This document shows positions 8,623 to 17,280 of a stretch of 64,000 bases of DNA, one piece after another. Position 1 is the first letter of the stretch; each line of letters begins with the position of its first letter. Source of the stretch: JAUIET01 sp039111475 (GTDB taxonomy: Bacteria; Pseudomonadota; Gammaproteobacteria; Pseudomonadales; JAUIET01). The notes below the pieces were generated by a model that ran no database searches, was not told where the DNA came from, and was given only the letters and a program-made list of their open reading frames with translations. Location of the stretch: contig JBCCIP010000001.1 of NCBI GenBank assembly GCA_039111475.1, positions 186,001-250,000 on the forward strand, read 5' to 3'. The translations under genes and the position numbers were made by a program.

Positions 8623-10047
8623 TCACATCATTGATTCGATCATGCGAATTTTGCTGGGACTGAACGGGGGCCTAAGCAATTTCCCAAGGCTAACAAATCC
8701 CTGCCTGTAGACAGCCTTGCTGTGACTGAACTGAAGAAATCCATGATGCCCGTGATAAGCGCCCATGCCGCTGTTCCCTACTCCGGCCAGCGGCAGGTCT
8801 GGACACGTAACGTGTTGCGCGCAGTCGTTAATAGTGACGCCGCCCGAAGTTGTGCGCTGGCATACCGCATCAATCTCTCGCCTGTTCTTCCCAAAGTAAT
8901 AGATCGCTAGCGGCCGCGGCTTCCGGTTAATAAAGTCAATCACGTCATCCAGAGTCCGGTACGTCTTTATGGATAGAACAGGCCCAAAGATTTCATCCCG
9001 CATAATCAGGGCATCGTCTTCAGGCTCGACTGGAAACAAGAACGGTAGCTTGTGCACCTGTGGACAATCGAACGACTCGTCTGCGGGATTAAACACATCA
9101 ACACGCGTGTTTCGTGATTTCAGATCCTCTAGATAACTATTTATGCGATGCCAGTGACGCTCGTCGACAAGTGCCGTGTACTCTGGATTATCTGCGAGGG
9201 ATGCGTAACACTGACTCAGAGCCCTGAAGGCCTCGCTTAGGAAAGTTTCTACTTTGCATTCCTGCAGAAATATATAGTCAGGCGATAGGCACAACTGCCC
9301 ACTATTAACCGTTTTAATGCCCATTACGCGATCTGCAACCAATTTGAGGTCAGCCGAATCACCCACGATGACTGGACACTTGCCACCCAATTCCAGCGTC
9401 ATTGGCACAAGATTATCTGACGCCGAGCGCATAATATGTTTTGCAATATCGGGACCTCCGGTAAACACCAAATGATCGAAAGGTAGTCGACTGAACGCCT
9501 GAGCCACGTCTGCACCACCCGTTACAACAGCCATTTCAGCCGGGTCAAAGGCGCTCTCAACCATCTCCTCGATCAGTTCCGACGTTTTGGGAGTCGACTC
9601 TGACGGTTTGAGTATGACGCGGTTACCGGCAGCAAGCGCACCAACAGCGGGCTGAAACGCTAAGCCCATAGGAAAATTCCAGGGTGAAATGTTGCCGACC
9701 ACGCCCAGAGGTTGGAACTGTATCTCTGCCCTTCCACCCAGCAGACGAAGAAGTAATGGCGTACTGCGTCGCTGGGGCTTCATCCATTGCCGTATTTTTT
9801 TGCGCGTTTGATGCACATCCAGGACCGTGCTCAGCACATCCGTTGCCAGACTCTGCCCCTGCGGTCTACTCCCAAAATCCGACTCCAATGTCTCAATAAT
9901 CCGGCGCTTGTAACGTATGTGCACGTCCTTGACTCGATCAATGCGGTCTATGCGCGTCTTAGCCGAAGGGAAGCCATCGGCTAGGAAAGCCTTTCGCTGG
10001 GCATCCAGGATCGGTTGCAGCAAAGGCAGTTCTGTTGTCTGTGACAT
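8623..10047 (-). CDS. Coniferyl-aldehyde-dehydrogenase-like aldehyde dehydrogenase
   Basis: A 474-residue NAD(P)-dependent aldehyde dehydrogenase oxidising an aldehyde to the acid. The catalytic thiol is Cys253 (NSGQLC) and the general base Glu219 (LELGGK); SPWNFP at 121-126 is the conserved cofactor-pocket motif. The short length and the C-terminal segment rich in pocket residues (GHHGFLQFSHSK) fit the coniferyl-aldehyde/fatty-aldehyde branch rather than betaine-type ALDHs. It begins 6 bp after a small membrane protein and precedes the TonB receptor. In this setting a long-chain or aryl aldehyde is likely. The subfamily is recognised from overall pattern, so the exact substrate is uncertain. 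Confidence 0.88.
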   Translation of the reverse strand: MSQTTELPLLQPILDAQRKAFLADGFPSAKTRIDRIDRVKDVHIRYKRRIIETLESDFGSRPQGQSLATDVLSTVLDVHQTRKKIRQWMKPQRRSTPLLLRLLGGRAEIQFQPLGVVGNISPWNFPMGLAFQPAVGALAAGNRVILKPSESTPKTSELIEEMVESAFDPAEMAVVTGGADVAQAFSRLPFDHLVFTGGPDIAKHIMRSASDNLVPMTLELGGKCPVIVGDSADLKLVADRVMGIKTVNSGQLCLSPDYIFLQECKVETFLSEAFRALSQCYASLADNPEYTALVDERHWHRINSYLEDLKSRNTRVDVFNPADESFDCPQVHKLPFLFPVEPEDDALIMRDEIFGPVLSIKTYRTLDDVIDFINRKPRPLAIYYFGKNRREIDAVCQRTTSGGVTINDCAQHVTCPDLPLAGVGNSGMGAYHGHHGFLQFSHSKAVYRQGFVSLGKLLRPPFSPSKIRMIESMM

Positions 10048-10053
10048 GCTCGA

Positions 10054-10770
10054 TTACTGGGCAGCTGCGCGCATTGATGATCTGAAGCTGAATATCATGG
10101 CTATCGCCATGAAGAGCAGGAGTCCGGAGATATTTATGAAATAGTCCGAAAGGTCCGCAATCTCAATACCACCTAGCAACATGACGACCAACATGCCATG
10201 GTAAATTGCGCCGTAAGCGCCCAAGGAAACCGCCGAAACCTTGGAGCTCATCGAATGGTCGTAGAGTGGTCCGGCCACAAGCAGGGCGAACACTGCATAC
10301 AACCAGAAACCGAGAAAATCAAAAGAAGTGAACAGCGAATAGGGCACAGAAACATTTAGGATAGGAAGCAGAGTTCCGGATACTTCTGAGCCTACTGCCC
10401 CATCCACGGCAACCTCCGCCAACTGTGGAATGCTCCAGACCGCAATAAATTTTGGTATTATAAATGCGACAACCGATACTACCGCTACAGCTGCCGCGAG
10501 TAGAGCACGCAATTGGTTTTTGATTCGTACCTGCCAGGCGATGCCGAGAAAAATCCCTGTAAGTGAAAGCATGGCGGCGATCTGATTGCTCCAACCGAGA
10601 ATGAAGTACACTCTGTTATCGTTGAGCCAGACAACACGGTCCATATGAGAAGCGTTGTAGCCATCAGGGATGTCCAAGGGGAGAAACAAAGCGATGGCTC
10701 CCGTTATGAAAGCCAGAGCAATGCAATAAAGGGCAAACCTGTTGACCTGATAATTCAAAGAGTCGTACAT
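10054..10770 (-). CDS. Six-helix integral membrane protein of unknown function
   Basis: A 238-residue protein with about six hydrophobic helices: roughly 12-32, 54-79, 87-107, 140-166, 180-205 and 215-232. It has no enzymatic motif I recognise. The start ATG is preceded by CAGGTGTTATAA, a plausible ribosome site. It is the promoter-proximal gene of the seven-gene run and carries the shared 38-bp element 110 bp upstream of its start. The position suggests a role in uptake, sensing or membrane anchoring of the pathway encoded downstream, but this is inference from location only. Confidence 0.7.
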   Translation of the reverse strand: MYDSLNYQVNRFALYCIALAFITGAIALFLPLDIPDGYNASHMDRVVWLNDNRVYFILGWSNQIAAMLSLTGIFLGIAWQVRIKNQLRALLAAAVAVVSVVAFIIPKFIAVWSIPQLAEVAVDGAVGSEVSGTLLPILNVSVPYSLFTSFDFLGFWLYAVFALLVAGPLYDHSMSSKVSAVSLGAYGAIYHGMLVVMLLGGIEIADLSDYFINISGLLLFMAIAMIFSFRSSMRAAAQ

Positions 10771-10879
10771 TTATAACACCTGACTATGAGTCTGATGCCT
10801 GCGTAGGCGGCACCTTTTGGACTTAATGTAGAGAAACCCAATATCCTAGGCGTAGGATACGGGCGACCTATTTGCCCAG

Positions 10880-10917
10880 GAATATCCGATTGGGCCATTA
10901 ATTGACATATCAGGCCA
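10880..10917 (+). promoter_or_regulatory. Copy 1 of a 38-bp AraC-type element
   Basis: The element begins GAATATCC, then TTGGGCCATTAATTG (10890-10904), then ACATATCAGGCCA (10905-10917). It matches copies at 17007-17044 and, reversed, 12135-12172. It lies about 110 bp upstream of the minus-strand operon starting at 10770. Two unequal half-sites about 20 bp apart are typical of AraC/XylS operators. The neighbouring AraC gene (11040-12086) is the obvious candidate binder. Confidence 0.7.
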
Positions 10918-11039
10918 AATCAAGCTAAAACCAAAGAATTTACGACCAGTTAGAGTCGCGGCAATGAAACTTGTTTATCACCTAGAACGCACGATATCCT
11001 ACGCAGTTATTATTTACATGCTTTTAGTTTGCGCCAAAA

Positions 11040-12086
11040 TTATTTATCTGCGGAGAACACATCTGCTCGAGAGAGGTGCTGCTTTTTATAAACCTTTGGA
11101 GCCACTCCGGTCCATTGTTTAAAAGCACGAGAAAAAACGGACACCTCAGAAAATCCCAAGAGATCGGATATTCGCTCCATCGATAGGGAAGAGGCCAGAT
11201 AATCTTTTGCCAGATCCAGACGCACGCTGCGCAGGATATCCTGGTATGTACTCCCCTCCTCATGCAATCTGCGACGGAGAGACCGCGCAGACATACCAAT
11301 TTCAAGCGCCAAGTCATCAAGACATAAAAAATGTCCTGGTGTAGAGAACATTAATTCGGTGACTCTCTGCGTCATACTATGCGCCCCGCTTATCTTTGTT
11401 AACAGTCTTTCGCATTGAACCCTGCAGTAGTGCGCTGTTTCCTCGTCTTGCTGTGGAAGCTGAATATCCAAAATGCTACTGTTATATATCACCGCATTCT
11501 GCGCCTTGTCAGTTGCTACAGGGCAACCGAACCAGCTCTCGTAGCTATCCAGATTCCCACCCGCATCATGCGCCAAGTGAACTTCCAAAATCTCCGATCC
11601 ACCCATACCCAGAGATTCAAAGAGAGTAAAACCGGCTTGAATATCTCTGTCGGAATAGAACGGAATCAAATCCTCAGGAATCGGCAACGTGGCACGTAAG
11701 GCTGTGCCAGTCCTATCTTCGATATTCGCCGGCCCAAACCTGAAAAAACTATAGGTCAGTTGGCCGAAATCATAAAGAATTTCGAGACATTCCTTCATGG
11801 TACGTGAACTCAGCATGGCATAACCGAGCACACCAAACACCTCAGGTCTGTAAGACATTCCCAATTTTAGCCCTAACATTGGATCGCCTGAGAGGCGAAG
11901 CATATTGCGATGCAAGCAATGTTCCTGTTCCAGAGTGAATCCAGTGTCGGTCGCCTCGAGTTGCAGCAGGGAAAGCCCGGTATCGGCAAGGCACTGGGCA
12001 GGGTTGAAGCCCATCTGCACCATGGCCTCAAGCGCCACTTTGGCACCTTTGAGATGGTGGTCGACTCTCTCTTCTCTACACTCCAT
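11040..12086 (-). CDS. AraC/XylS family regulator, OruR/ArgR-like long N-terminal domain type
   Basis: A 348-residue transcriptional regulator. The first 230 residues resemble the arabinose-binding-like domain of long AraC proteins (LGLKLGMSYRPEVFGVLGYA near 70-95). The last 100 form the double HTH: LALEIGMSARSLRRRLHEEG for the first helix pair and ISDLLGFSEVSVFSRAFKQW for the second. It is divergent from the thiolase-like gene at 12225. The 138-bp gap holds a 38-bp element also found before two other units. It therefore probably autoregulates and activates the lipid/ketone island on a hydrophobic or acyl ligand; the ligand is unknown. Confidence 0.88.
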   Translation of the reverse strand: MECREERVDHHLKGAKVALEAMVQMGFNPAQCLADTGLSLLQLEATDTGFTLEQEHCLHRNMLRLSGDPMLGLKLGMSYRPEVFGVLGYAMLSSRTMKECLEILYDFGQLTYSFFRFGPANIEDRTGTALRATLPIPEDLIPFYSDRDIQAGFTLFESLGMGGSEILEVHLAHDAGGNLDSYESWFGCPVATDKAQNAVIYNSSILDIQLPQQDEETAHYCRVQCERLLTKISGAHSMTQRVTELMFSTPGHFLCLDDLALEIGMSARSLRRRLHEEGSTYQDILRSVRLDLAKDYLASSLSMERISDLLGFSEVSVFSRAFKQWTGVAPKVYKKQHLSRADVFSADK

Positions 12087-12134
12087 CAGCTGGGGAATTC
12101 TTCCAATATCTACGCGTACATGAAAATACCAGTA

Positions 12135-12172
12135 TGGCCTGATATGTCAAATAATAGCCCAAATTACCATTC
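12135..12172 (-). promoter_or_regulatory. Copy 2 of the 38-bp AraC-type element (reverse orientation)
   Basis: Read on the minus strand it starts GAAT at 12172, has TTGGGCTATTATTTG at 12162-12148 and ends ACATATCAGGCCA at 12147-12135. It sits in the divergent region between the AraC gene (start 12086) and the thiolase-like gene. Its presence argues that the thiolase-like protein starts downstream, at 12225, not at the ATG at 12120. Confidence 0.7.
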
Positions 12173-12224
12173 AGTAGTGTCGAGTGAGCGCGATAGGATT
12201 CGAAATTCGCAGAGAGACTACCTA

Positions 12225-13742
12225 ATGGTGAATGACTACCCCTTACTAGTGGGCTTGGCACAAAAGACCTACCGGGATTCCGACCCCACACGCACCAAGG
12301 TCGTTGCAATGGAAGAAGTTACCAGAATGGCGTTAGAGGACTCCGGCTCTAGTAAACTCCTCGCATCCATCGACACAATAGTAACCGTGCCATTTCTGGG
12401 CACACAAGTTCCTGAGATGGCGCCTTTCATGCAACCTAACCCCGGCGCCGAGCTTAGGGACCGCCTAGGTATCGATGCAAAACTCTATACCGCCGAAGTG
12501 GGCGGCAATCTTCCGCAACATTTCGTGAATTACTTCTCTGACAAACTGATGGCCGGCAAATCACGCGCGGTACTGATCACCGGGAGTGAATTACTGGGCA
12601 CACTGTTCGCCGCGTTGAAGAGGGGAATAGATGTATCGCACTGGCGCCAGGGTGGAGATGAGGTTTCACAGAGTATTGACAGCCGTAAGCTGAAGCTGCA
12701 TCCCACGGAAATCGCGCATGGTCTGTTTAAACCTATTAACGTTTATCCCATGATCGAGGCGGCGTTGCAGAACGAGATTGGACACGACACCAAATGCCAC
12801 CAGGCGCGCCTTGCTAGGATCATCAGCAACATGAGTTGCGTCGCAGCGAACAATCCACACGCTTGGGTCAAGCGCGGTCTTTCACCGAAAGAAATCCTAT
12901 GTACAGACAATGGAAACCGTATGATTTCCCACCCCTACACTCGAGCAATGACTGCGATTCTCGGAGTTGATATGGCATGTGCGGTCATTTTGACAAGTCA
13001 GAGTCATGCTCGGGAATTGGGTATTGATGACGAGCGCTGCGTGTTTCTCACAGGCTGCAGTGACGCCAATGATGTGGACCATTTTACAGAAAGAGCCGAT
13101 TTCGTCAGCTCTCCAGCCCTGGAGGCTGCAGCCGCAGAGGCAATGGAAATGGCGAATATAAGTCTTGACGCTATCGATGCGTTCGACATCTATAGCTGCT
13201 TTCCCTCAGCGGTTCAGGTTGCCCTTAAAGCACTGGGCTTGGACGTCAACGAACGGAGGAGCTTAACCGTCACGGGCGGTCTCACCGTCTTTGGCGGACC
13301 AGGCAATAATTATTCCCTGCACGCCATCGCTGAAATGGGAAGCATGATCCGGTCGGGAAGAGTCCGGCATGGAATGATCACCGCTAATGGCGGTTATCTA
13401 ACCAAGCATTCCGTTGGCATATACTCCTCATCGAAGCCTGACCACCCGTGGAAAAAACCGGATACAATGGGACTCCAATCGATGATAGACAATCTTCCCC
13501 GCCCTAAGCTGTGTTCGGAGCCAAGCGGCAATGGCTACATCGAAACATTTACGGTGACTTACGGAAAGAACGGACCCGAAAGGGGCATCGTAATCGGCCG
13601 GTTGCAGAATGGACAACGCTTCGTTTCGCACACATCGCCAAAAGCTTCTGTATTACAGCGCATGATCGAAGAAGACGTCATTGGCGCCACCGGAAAAGTC
13701 ACACCGGGTGAGCCGGAGAACCTCTTCGAGTTTGACCATTAA
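12225..13742 (+). CDS. Thiolase-like protein, type 1 (TLP1), without active-site cysteine
   Basis: A 505-residue thiolase-fold protein. The opening (PLLVGLAQKTYRDSDP), the middle YSCFPSAVQ and the late TVTGGLTVFGGPGNNY are hallmarks of TLP1/SCP-x-like proteins. The last 80 residues (TVTYGKNGPERGIVIGRL) match the extra C-terminal domain of that family. The frame is open upstream to 11910, but the first 70 codons overlap the AraC gene antisense and the 38-bp element lies at 12135-12172, so I chose the ATG at 12225. No cysteine occurs in the first 190 residues, so the canonical acyl-binding Cys is missing. The family may act in CoA-thioester cleavage or binding. Its stop overlaps the convergent acyl-CoA ligase stop by 2 bp. 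Confidence 0.85.
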   Translation: MVNDYPLLVGLAQKTYRDSDPTRTKVVAMEEVTRMALEDSGSSKLLASIDTIVTVPFLGTQVPEMAPFMQPNPGAELRDRLGIDAKLYTAEVGGNLPQHFVNYFSDKLMAGKSRAVLITGSELLGTLFAALKRGIDVSHWRQGGDEVSQSIDSRKLKLHPTEIAHGLFKPINVYPMIEAALQNEIGHDTKCHQARLARIISNMSCVAANNPHAWVKRGLSPKEILCTDNGNRMISHPYTRAMTAILGVDMACAVILTSQSHARELGIDDERCVFLTGCSDANDVDHFTERADFVSSPALEAAAAEAMEMANISLDAIDAFDIYSCFPSAVQVALKALGLDVNERRSLTVTGGLTVFGGPGNNYSLHAIAEMGSMIRSGRVRHGMITANGGYLTKHSVGIYSSSKPDHPWKKPDTMGLQSMIDNLPRPKLCSEPSGNGYIETFTVTYGKNGPERGIVIGRLQNGQRFVSHTSPKASVLQRMIEEDVIGATGKVTPGEPENLFEFDH

Positions 13743-15379
13743 GCGCTCTTTAGCGCGGCTTCCCATTGCACAGCTGAAATCAACACATTATCGATAATCG
13801 ATTTATAGTATTGCTCAATGTTGACACGCTTCAATTTGTAAGTTGGCGTAAGCAGTTCATTACTTACTGTCCAGGGATGAGCGACCACCAGCAGCCCTGA
13901 GAGCTTTTCATGCGGTTCAAGTCTGGAATTTGTCACTTCAAGTGTTCTTGTCAGGCTGGCGGTTAGCTCGCCAGTTTGCTCCGAGGTATGTTTTGACAAT
14001 ACTATAAGAGCAAAAGGCTGCCCTAATCCCGATCCGACTACACAGACTTGCTCTGCGTGGGGATTGGAGAGCAACTCAGATTCGATCGGTACCGGTGCGA
14101 CATACTTTCCTTTGGCAGTCTTAAAAAGCTCCTTAACACGTCCGATTATCTTCCAGCTACCATCCTTCTCTAGTTGCGCGCAATCTCCGGTCCTGAACCA
14201 GCCATCGACAAATGATTCCTCATCGGCAGTTGGATTCAGGTAATAGCGCTCGAGTATAGAATCACCGCGTACCAAGATCTCACTCTCGTCTGAGAGTCTC
14301 ATTTCGACGGAATTTACCGGCACGCCAATTGATCCAATTCTCTCATTTTTGAATGGCATATTCGCACAGGCCACACCTGAGGTCTCCGTCATACCCCAAC
14401 CTTCCATAATGTCCACCCCAATATCGTAGTACCAGCGGAGCAATGAAGCGGATATAGGCGCCGTACCGGATAGAAAGACTCTGCAATTCCCAAAACCCAT
14501 TTTATCCCGTATTTTCGCTGCGACAGTGGCGCCTTGCTCGGATTCCAAAAGCGACTGTAAGGTATCCGGGGGTATTTCGTCGAACACTTGCGTCTGAAAT
14601 TTAGCCCACAGACGCGGAACAGAAATAAATGCCGTAACGTTCGCATGCTGCAGATCCCTGGCAAAAGTATCAAGCGACTCATTAAAAAAAATCTCGACCG
14701 AGTTATAGAACGCGCCCATGGCAACAAAAGAGCGCTCAGCTACATGAGCTAAAGGAAGATAGGAGAGAACTCGATTAGGCCCCCGAGCAAATATTTCACC
14801 AAGTGCAACAGCCCCAGCCACCATGTTTCTGTAGGTCAATCCAACCCCCTTAGGTGTACCCGTACTACCAGAGGTATAGACGATGGTCATCAAATCACTT
14901 TCTCTAGGTAATTCGATGGACTCTAGCAGCTCATAGCCATTAACTAAGCTCTCCAGCGATAGCTCGCAGTTAATTTTGCACGCAGTCAATGCGATCTTTA
15001 GGGGACCATCAATAGCCTCTGCAACAGTCTCATCCTCAATTTCACCGAGAAAAACAGCCTTACTCTTACTGTGACGCAAGACGTGGCGTACTGTATCCGC
15101 ACCAGCAGTAGGATAGATTGGCACGCTGACCATACCAGCCATCATGATGGCGATGTCAACGATAATCCAATCCGCCGAGTTTTGAGACATCAGTGCTATA
15201 CGATCGCCCTTGTTATAGCCCTGCGCCAGCAGGCCTGACGCGATTTTTCTGGCAATATTGTCAACCTCTTCAAAGGAATAAGTGCGCCAGGTGGCGCCCA
15301 TAGGTTGGTGCAGGAAGGGCGCAGCGGGATTTTCTGCAGCTTTAGCGGAGAATCTTGTGACGGGGTGTTCAATAGTCAT
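13739..15379 (-). CDS. AMP-forming long-chain acyl-CoA synthetase
   Basis: A 546-residue ANL-superfamily ligase that activates a carboxylic acid to its acyl-CoA via acyl-AMP. The P-loop VYTSGSTGTPKG lies at 167-178; the A5 motif is GWGMTETSG; the A7/A8 region GWFRTGDCA and GRVKELFKTAKGKYVAP carries the hinge and a conserved lysine. The GKYVAP form is typical of long-chain fatty acyl ligases. It follows the BVMO gene by 56 bp on the same strand, so a BVMO product acid or long acyl chain may be its substrate. Its 3' end meets the thiolase-like gene tail to tail. Confidence 0.92.
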   Translation of the reverse strand: MTIEHPVTRFSAKAAENPAAPFLHQPMGATWRTYSFEEVDNIARKIASGLLAQGYNKGDRIALMSQNSADWIIVDIAIMMAGMVSVPIYPTAGADTVRHVLRHSKSKAVFLGEIEDETVAEAIDGPLKIALTACKINCELSLESLVNGYELLESIELPRESDLMTIVYTSGSTGTPKGVGLTYRNMVAGAVALGEIFARGPNRVLSYLPLAHVAERSFVAMGAFYNSVEIFFNESLDTFARDLQHANVTAFISVPRLWAKFQTQVFDEIPPDTLQSLLESEQGATVAAKIRDKMGFGNCRVFLSGTAPISASLLRWYYDIGVDIMEGWGMTETSGVACANMPFKNERIGSIGVPVNSVEMRLSDESEILVRGDSILERYYLNPTADEESFVDGWFRTGDCAQLEKDGSWKIIGRVKELFKTAKGKYVAPVPIESELLSNPHAEQVCVVGSGLGQPFALIVLSKHTSEQTGELTASLTRTLEVTNSRLEPHEKLSGLLVVAHPWTVSNELLTPTYKLKRVNIEQYYKSIIDNVLISAVQWEAALKSA

Positions 15380-15435
15380 TGAATTACTCTCAACTTTCTT
15401 ACTTCTTCGTTTAGCTGCAATCAGATAGATTGTGT

Positions 15436-16947
15436 TCAGGCTGCTTCGGCTGGATCTCGTTCAGCGCTTTGACTGGAGTTTTCAAAGAACGTGAGGGAGA
15501 AATCACTTATCTCGGGCTCCGACATTTCCTCAACCCACTGTTCCCAGGTGTATGGCCACAATATGGGATCGCCGTCACCATCGAGGTACCAGCTTTGGCA
15601 ACCGCCCAACCAGACGGTGTTCTTCATGCCAGTTCGAATGTAGGAGGCAAATCGCTCGACCGCGGATTCTTTAACTTCGATAGCATCGAATTCACTGCGC
15701 TGCCACCGGGCGATTAGCTTTAAAAGGTAGCCACATTGCACTTCGCTCATCTCGATGACCGAGTAATTGCCGATGGGGGAGCTGGGGCCCAACATTAGAA
15801 AATTGTTAGGAAACCCTGGAATACAAAGGGATCGGTAAGTCCTGATTTTCTTACTCCAAGCCTGGTCTATAGAAAGGCCTTGACTTCCGATCAGTTGCAT
15901 CGGACGCATATAGGCAACGGGGTCAAAACCAGTCGCCAATATCAACACGTCTAAATCGTGCAGACGGCCGTCTATTGTCTGGACACCAGCTTGCTTAATC
16001 TCTCCGATTCCGACGGTGACCAGATCGACATTCTCGCGCTGCACCGCAGGGTAGAAGGTAGTATTTACCACTATTCTTTTACAGCCTACCTTGTAATCAG
16101 GTGTGAGTTTTGCACGCAAATCTCGGTCTCGTACACTAAAGCGGAGATTCAATTTGCATAGGCTGCTAAAGAAGGAATACTGAACTCTATGGCCGGTTAC
16201 CGCTTTGGTCAGCAGTTGACTGATCGCCCACATATACCGCTTACGAAGCCGATGCAGTTTTACAGGATTTTTCCTGAGTCGTTCTTTTTCTTCGGGCTGA
16301 ACTGTTCTATTGCCTATCGGTAAAATCCACTGAGGCGTTCTTTGGAATACGCTCAGGTGATCTGCGACCGCCGCCACCTCAGGTATAACCTGAGTCGCAG
16401 TAGAGCCTGTTCCGATGATACCGACTCTCTTTCCACTCAAGTTGACATCATGATTCCATTCGGAAGTATGGAAAACTGCTCCACCAAACTGATCGAGGCC
16501 TTTTAACTCTGGCTTTGCCGGATGGTGCAGAATACCTGTGCAATTAACAACGAAATCCGCAGAGATAGTACGATTTTTCTCCGTCGTCACTGTCCATTTG
16601 CCACGTTTGTAAATGCAACTTGCAACTGACTCACCAAAAGAGATGCTGTTGGTTACACCGTATTTTCGACCTACTCTTTCGAAGTATTGCTGTATTTCTT
16701 CTCCATGCGCGAATCTATGGCTCCATTCGGGATTAGGCTCAAACGAGTATGTATACATGTGCGCCGGAATATCACAGGCAACTCCAGGGTACGTGTTTTC
16801 GCGCCAAGTGCCTCCCAAGCGATCTGATTTCTCAAGAATAGTAAGATCGGTGATTCCAGCTTCACGTAGTTTGATCGCTAACAATATGCCAGTCATGCCG
16901 GCGCCAATTATGACGACACTGGGGTTTCTTAAGGAATCGGTACCCAA
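15436..16947 (-). CDS. Flavin-containing (Baeyer-Villiger-type) monooxygenase
   Basis: A 503-residue class B flavoprotein monooxygenase using NADPH and O2. It has an FAD Rossmann GAGMTG (15-20), a second NADPH Rossmann GTGSTA (179-184) and between them the BVMO fingerprint FGGAVFHTSEW (154-164), matching FxGxxxHxxxW. The start is TTG at 16947: an in-frame stop lies eight codons upstream and there is no ATG between. The 38-bp element lies 60 bp upstream. BVMOs insert oxygen into ketones to give esters or lactones. A ligase just downstream, and patatins in the island, suggest ketone-to-ester-to-acid processing, which is inference. Confidence 0.9.
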   Translation of the reverse strand: MGTDSLRNPSVVIIGAGMTGILLAIKLREAGITDLTILEKSDRLGGTWRENTYPGVACDIPAHMYTYSFEPNPEWSHRFAHGEEIQQYFERVGRKYGVTNSISFGESVASCIYKRGKWTVTTEKNRTISADFVVNCTGILHHPAKPELKGLDQFGGAVFHTSEWNHDVNLSGKRVGIIGTGSTATQVIPEVAAVADHLSVFQRTPQWILPIGNRTVQPEEKERLRKNPVKLHRLRKRYMWAISQLLTKAVTGHRVQYSFFSSLCKLNLRFSVRDRDLRAKLTPDYKVGCKRIVVNTTFYPAVQRENVDLVTVGIGEIKQAGVQTIDGRLHDLDVLILATGFDPVAYMRPMQLIGSQGLSIDQAWSKKIRTYRSLCIPGFPNNFLMLGPSSPIGNYSVIEMSEVQCGYLLKLIARWQRSEFDAIEVKESAVERFASYIRTGMKNTVWLGGCQSWYLDGDGDPILWPYTWEQWVEEMSEPEISDFSLTFFENSSQSAERDPAEAA

Positions 16948-17280
16948 GTTTCAAAATCTCTACCTGTTTATACTTTACCAAGCTTAAGAAGCAGACGTAT
17001 TGCTTTGAATATCCATTTGGGCCAATAGTTGGCATATCAGGCCAGAATTGCTGAATGCGTTAGTATTGCTCTGGATGGTTGGCAACCGCTTCCTTGACAG
17101 CAAGAGACTATCTTAAATTCTGTATGGCGCTCGTTTAGAGTTCACTTTCAACACATCGTCGTATAGCGCTATCTACCCTGCTGCGAAGCGAAGATTTAGC
17201 GTCAAATGAGGGAAAATGCTGGCCACTTAGTAATTCCGAGACTCCGAGAAGACTTTATACAAATTGGCCATGACAGGTTT
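16948..17280. other. 333-bp intergenic promoter region
   Basis: No open frame with recognisable protein content is visible. It holds the 38-bp AraC-type element at 17007-17044, upstream of the BVMO gene, and the downstream flank of the PuuB-like gene (stop at 17281). I see no clear terminator hairpin with a T-tract. Confidence 0.6.
17007..17044 (+). promoter_or_regulatory. Copy 3 of the 38-bp AraC-type element
   Basis: It starts GAATATCC (17007-17014), continues TTGGGCCAATAGTTG (17017-17031) and ends GCATATCAGGCCA (17032-17044). It is near-identical to copy 1 over the whole length, in the same orientation relative to the downstream minus-strand gene. It ends 60-97 bp upstream of the BVMO start. 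Confidence 0.7.

Noticed and set aside
11910..12224. Longer N-terminus of the thiolase-like frame
   Set aside because: It is antisense to the AraC gene, unlike the family, and includes the 38-bp operator.
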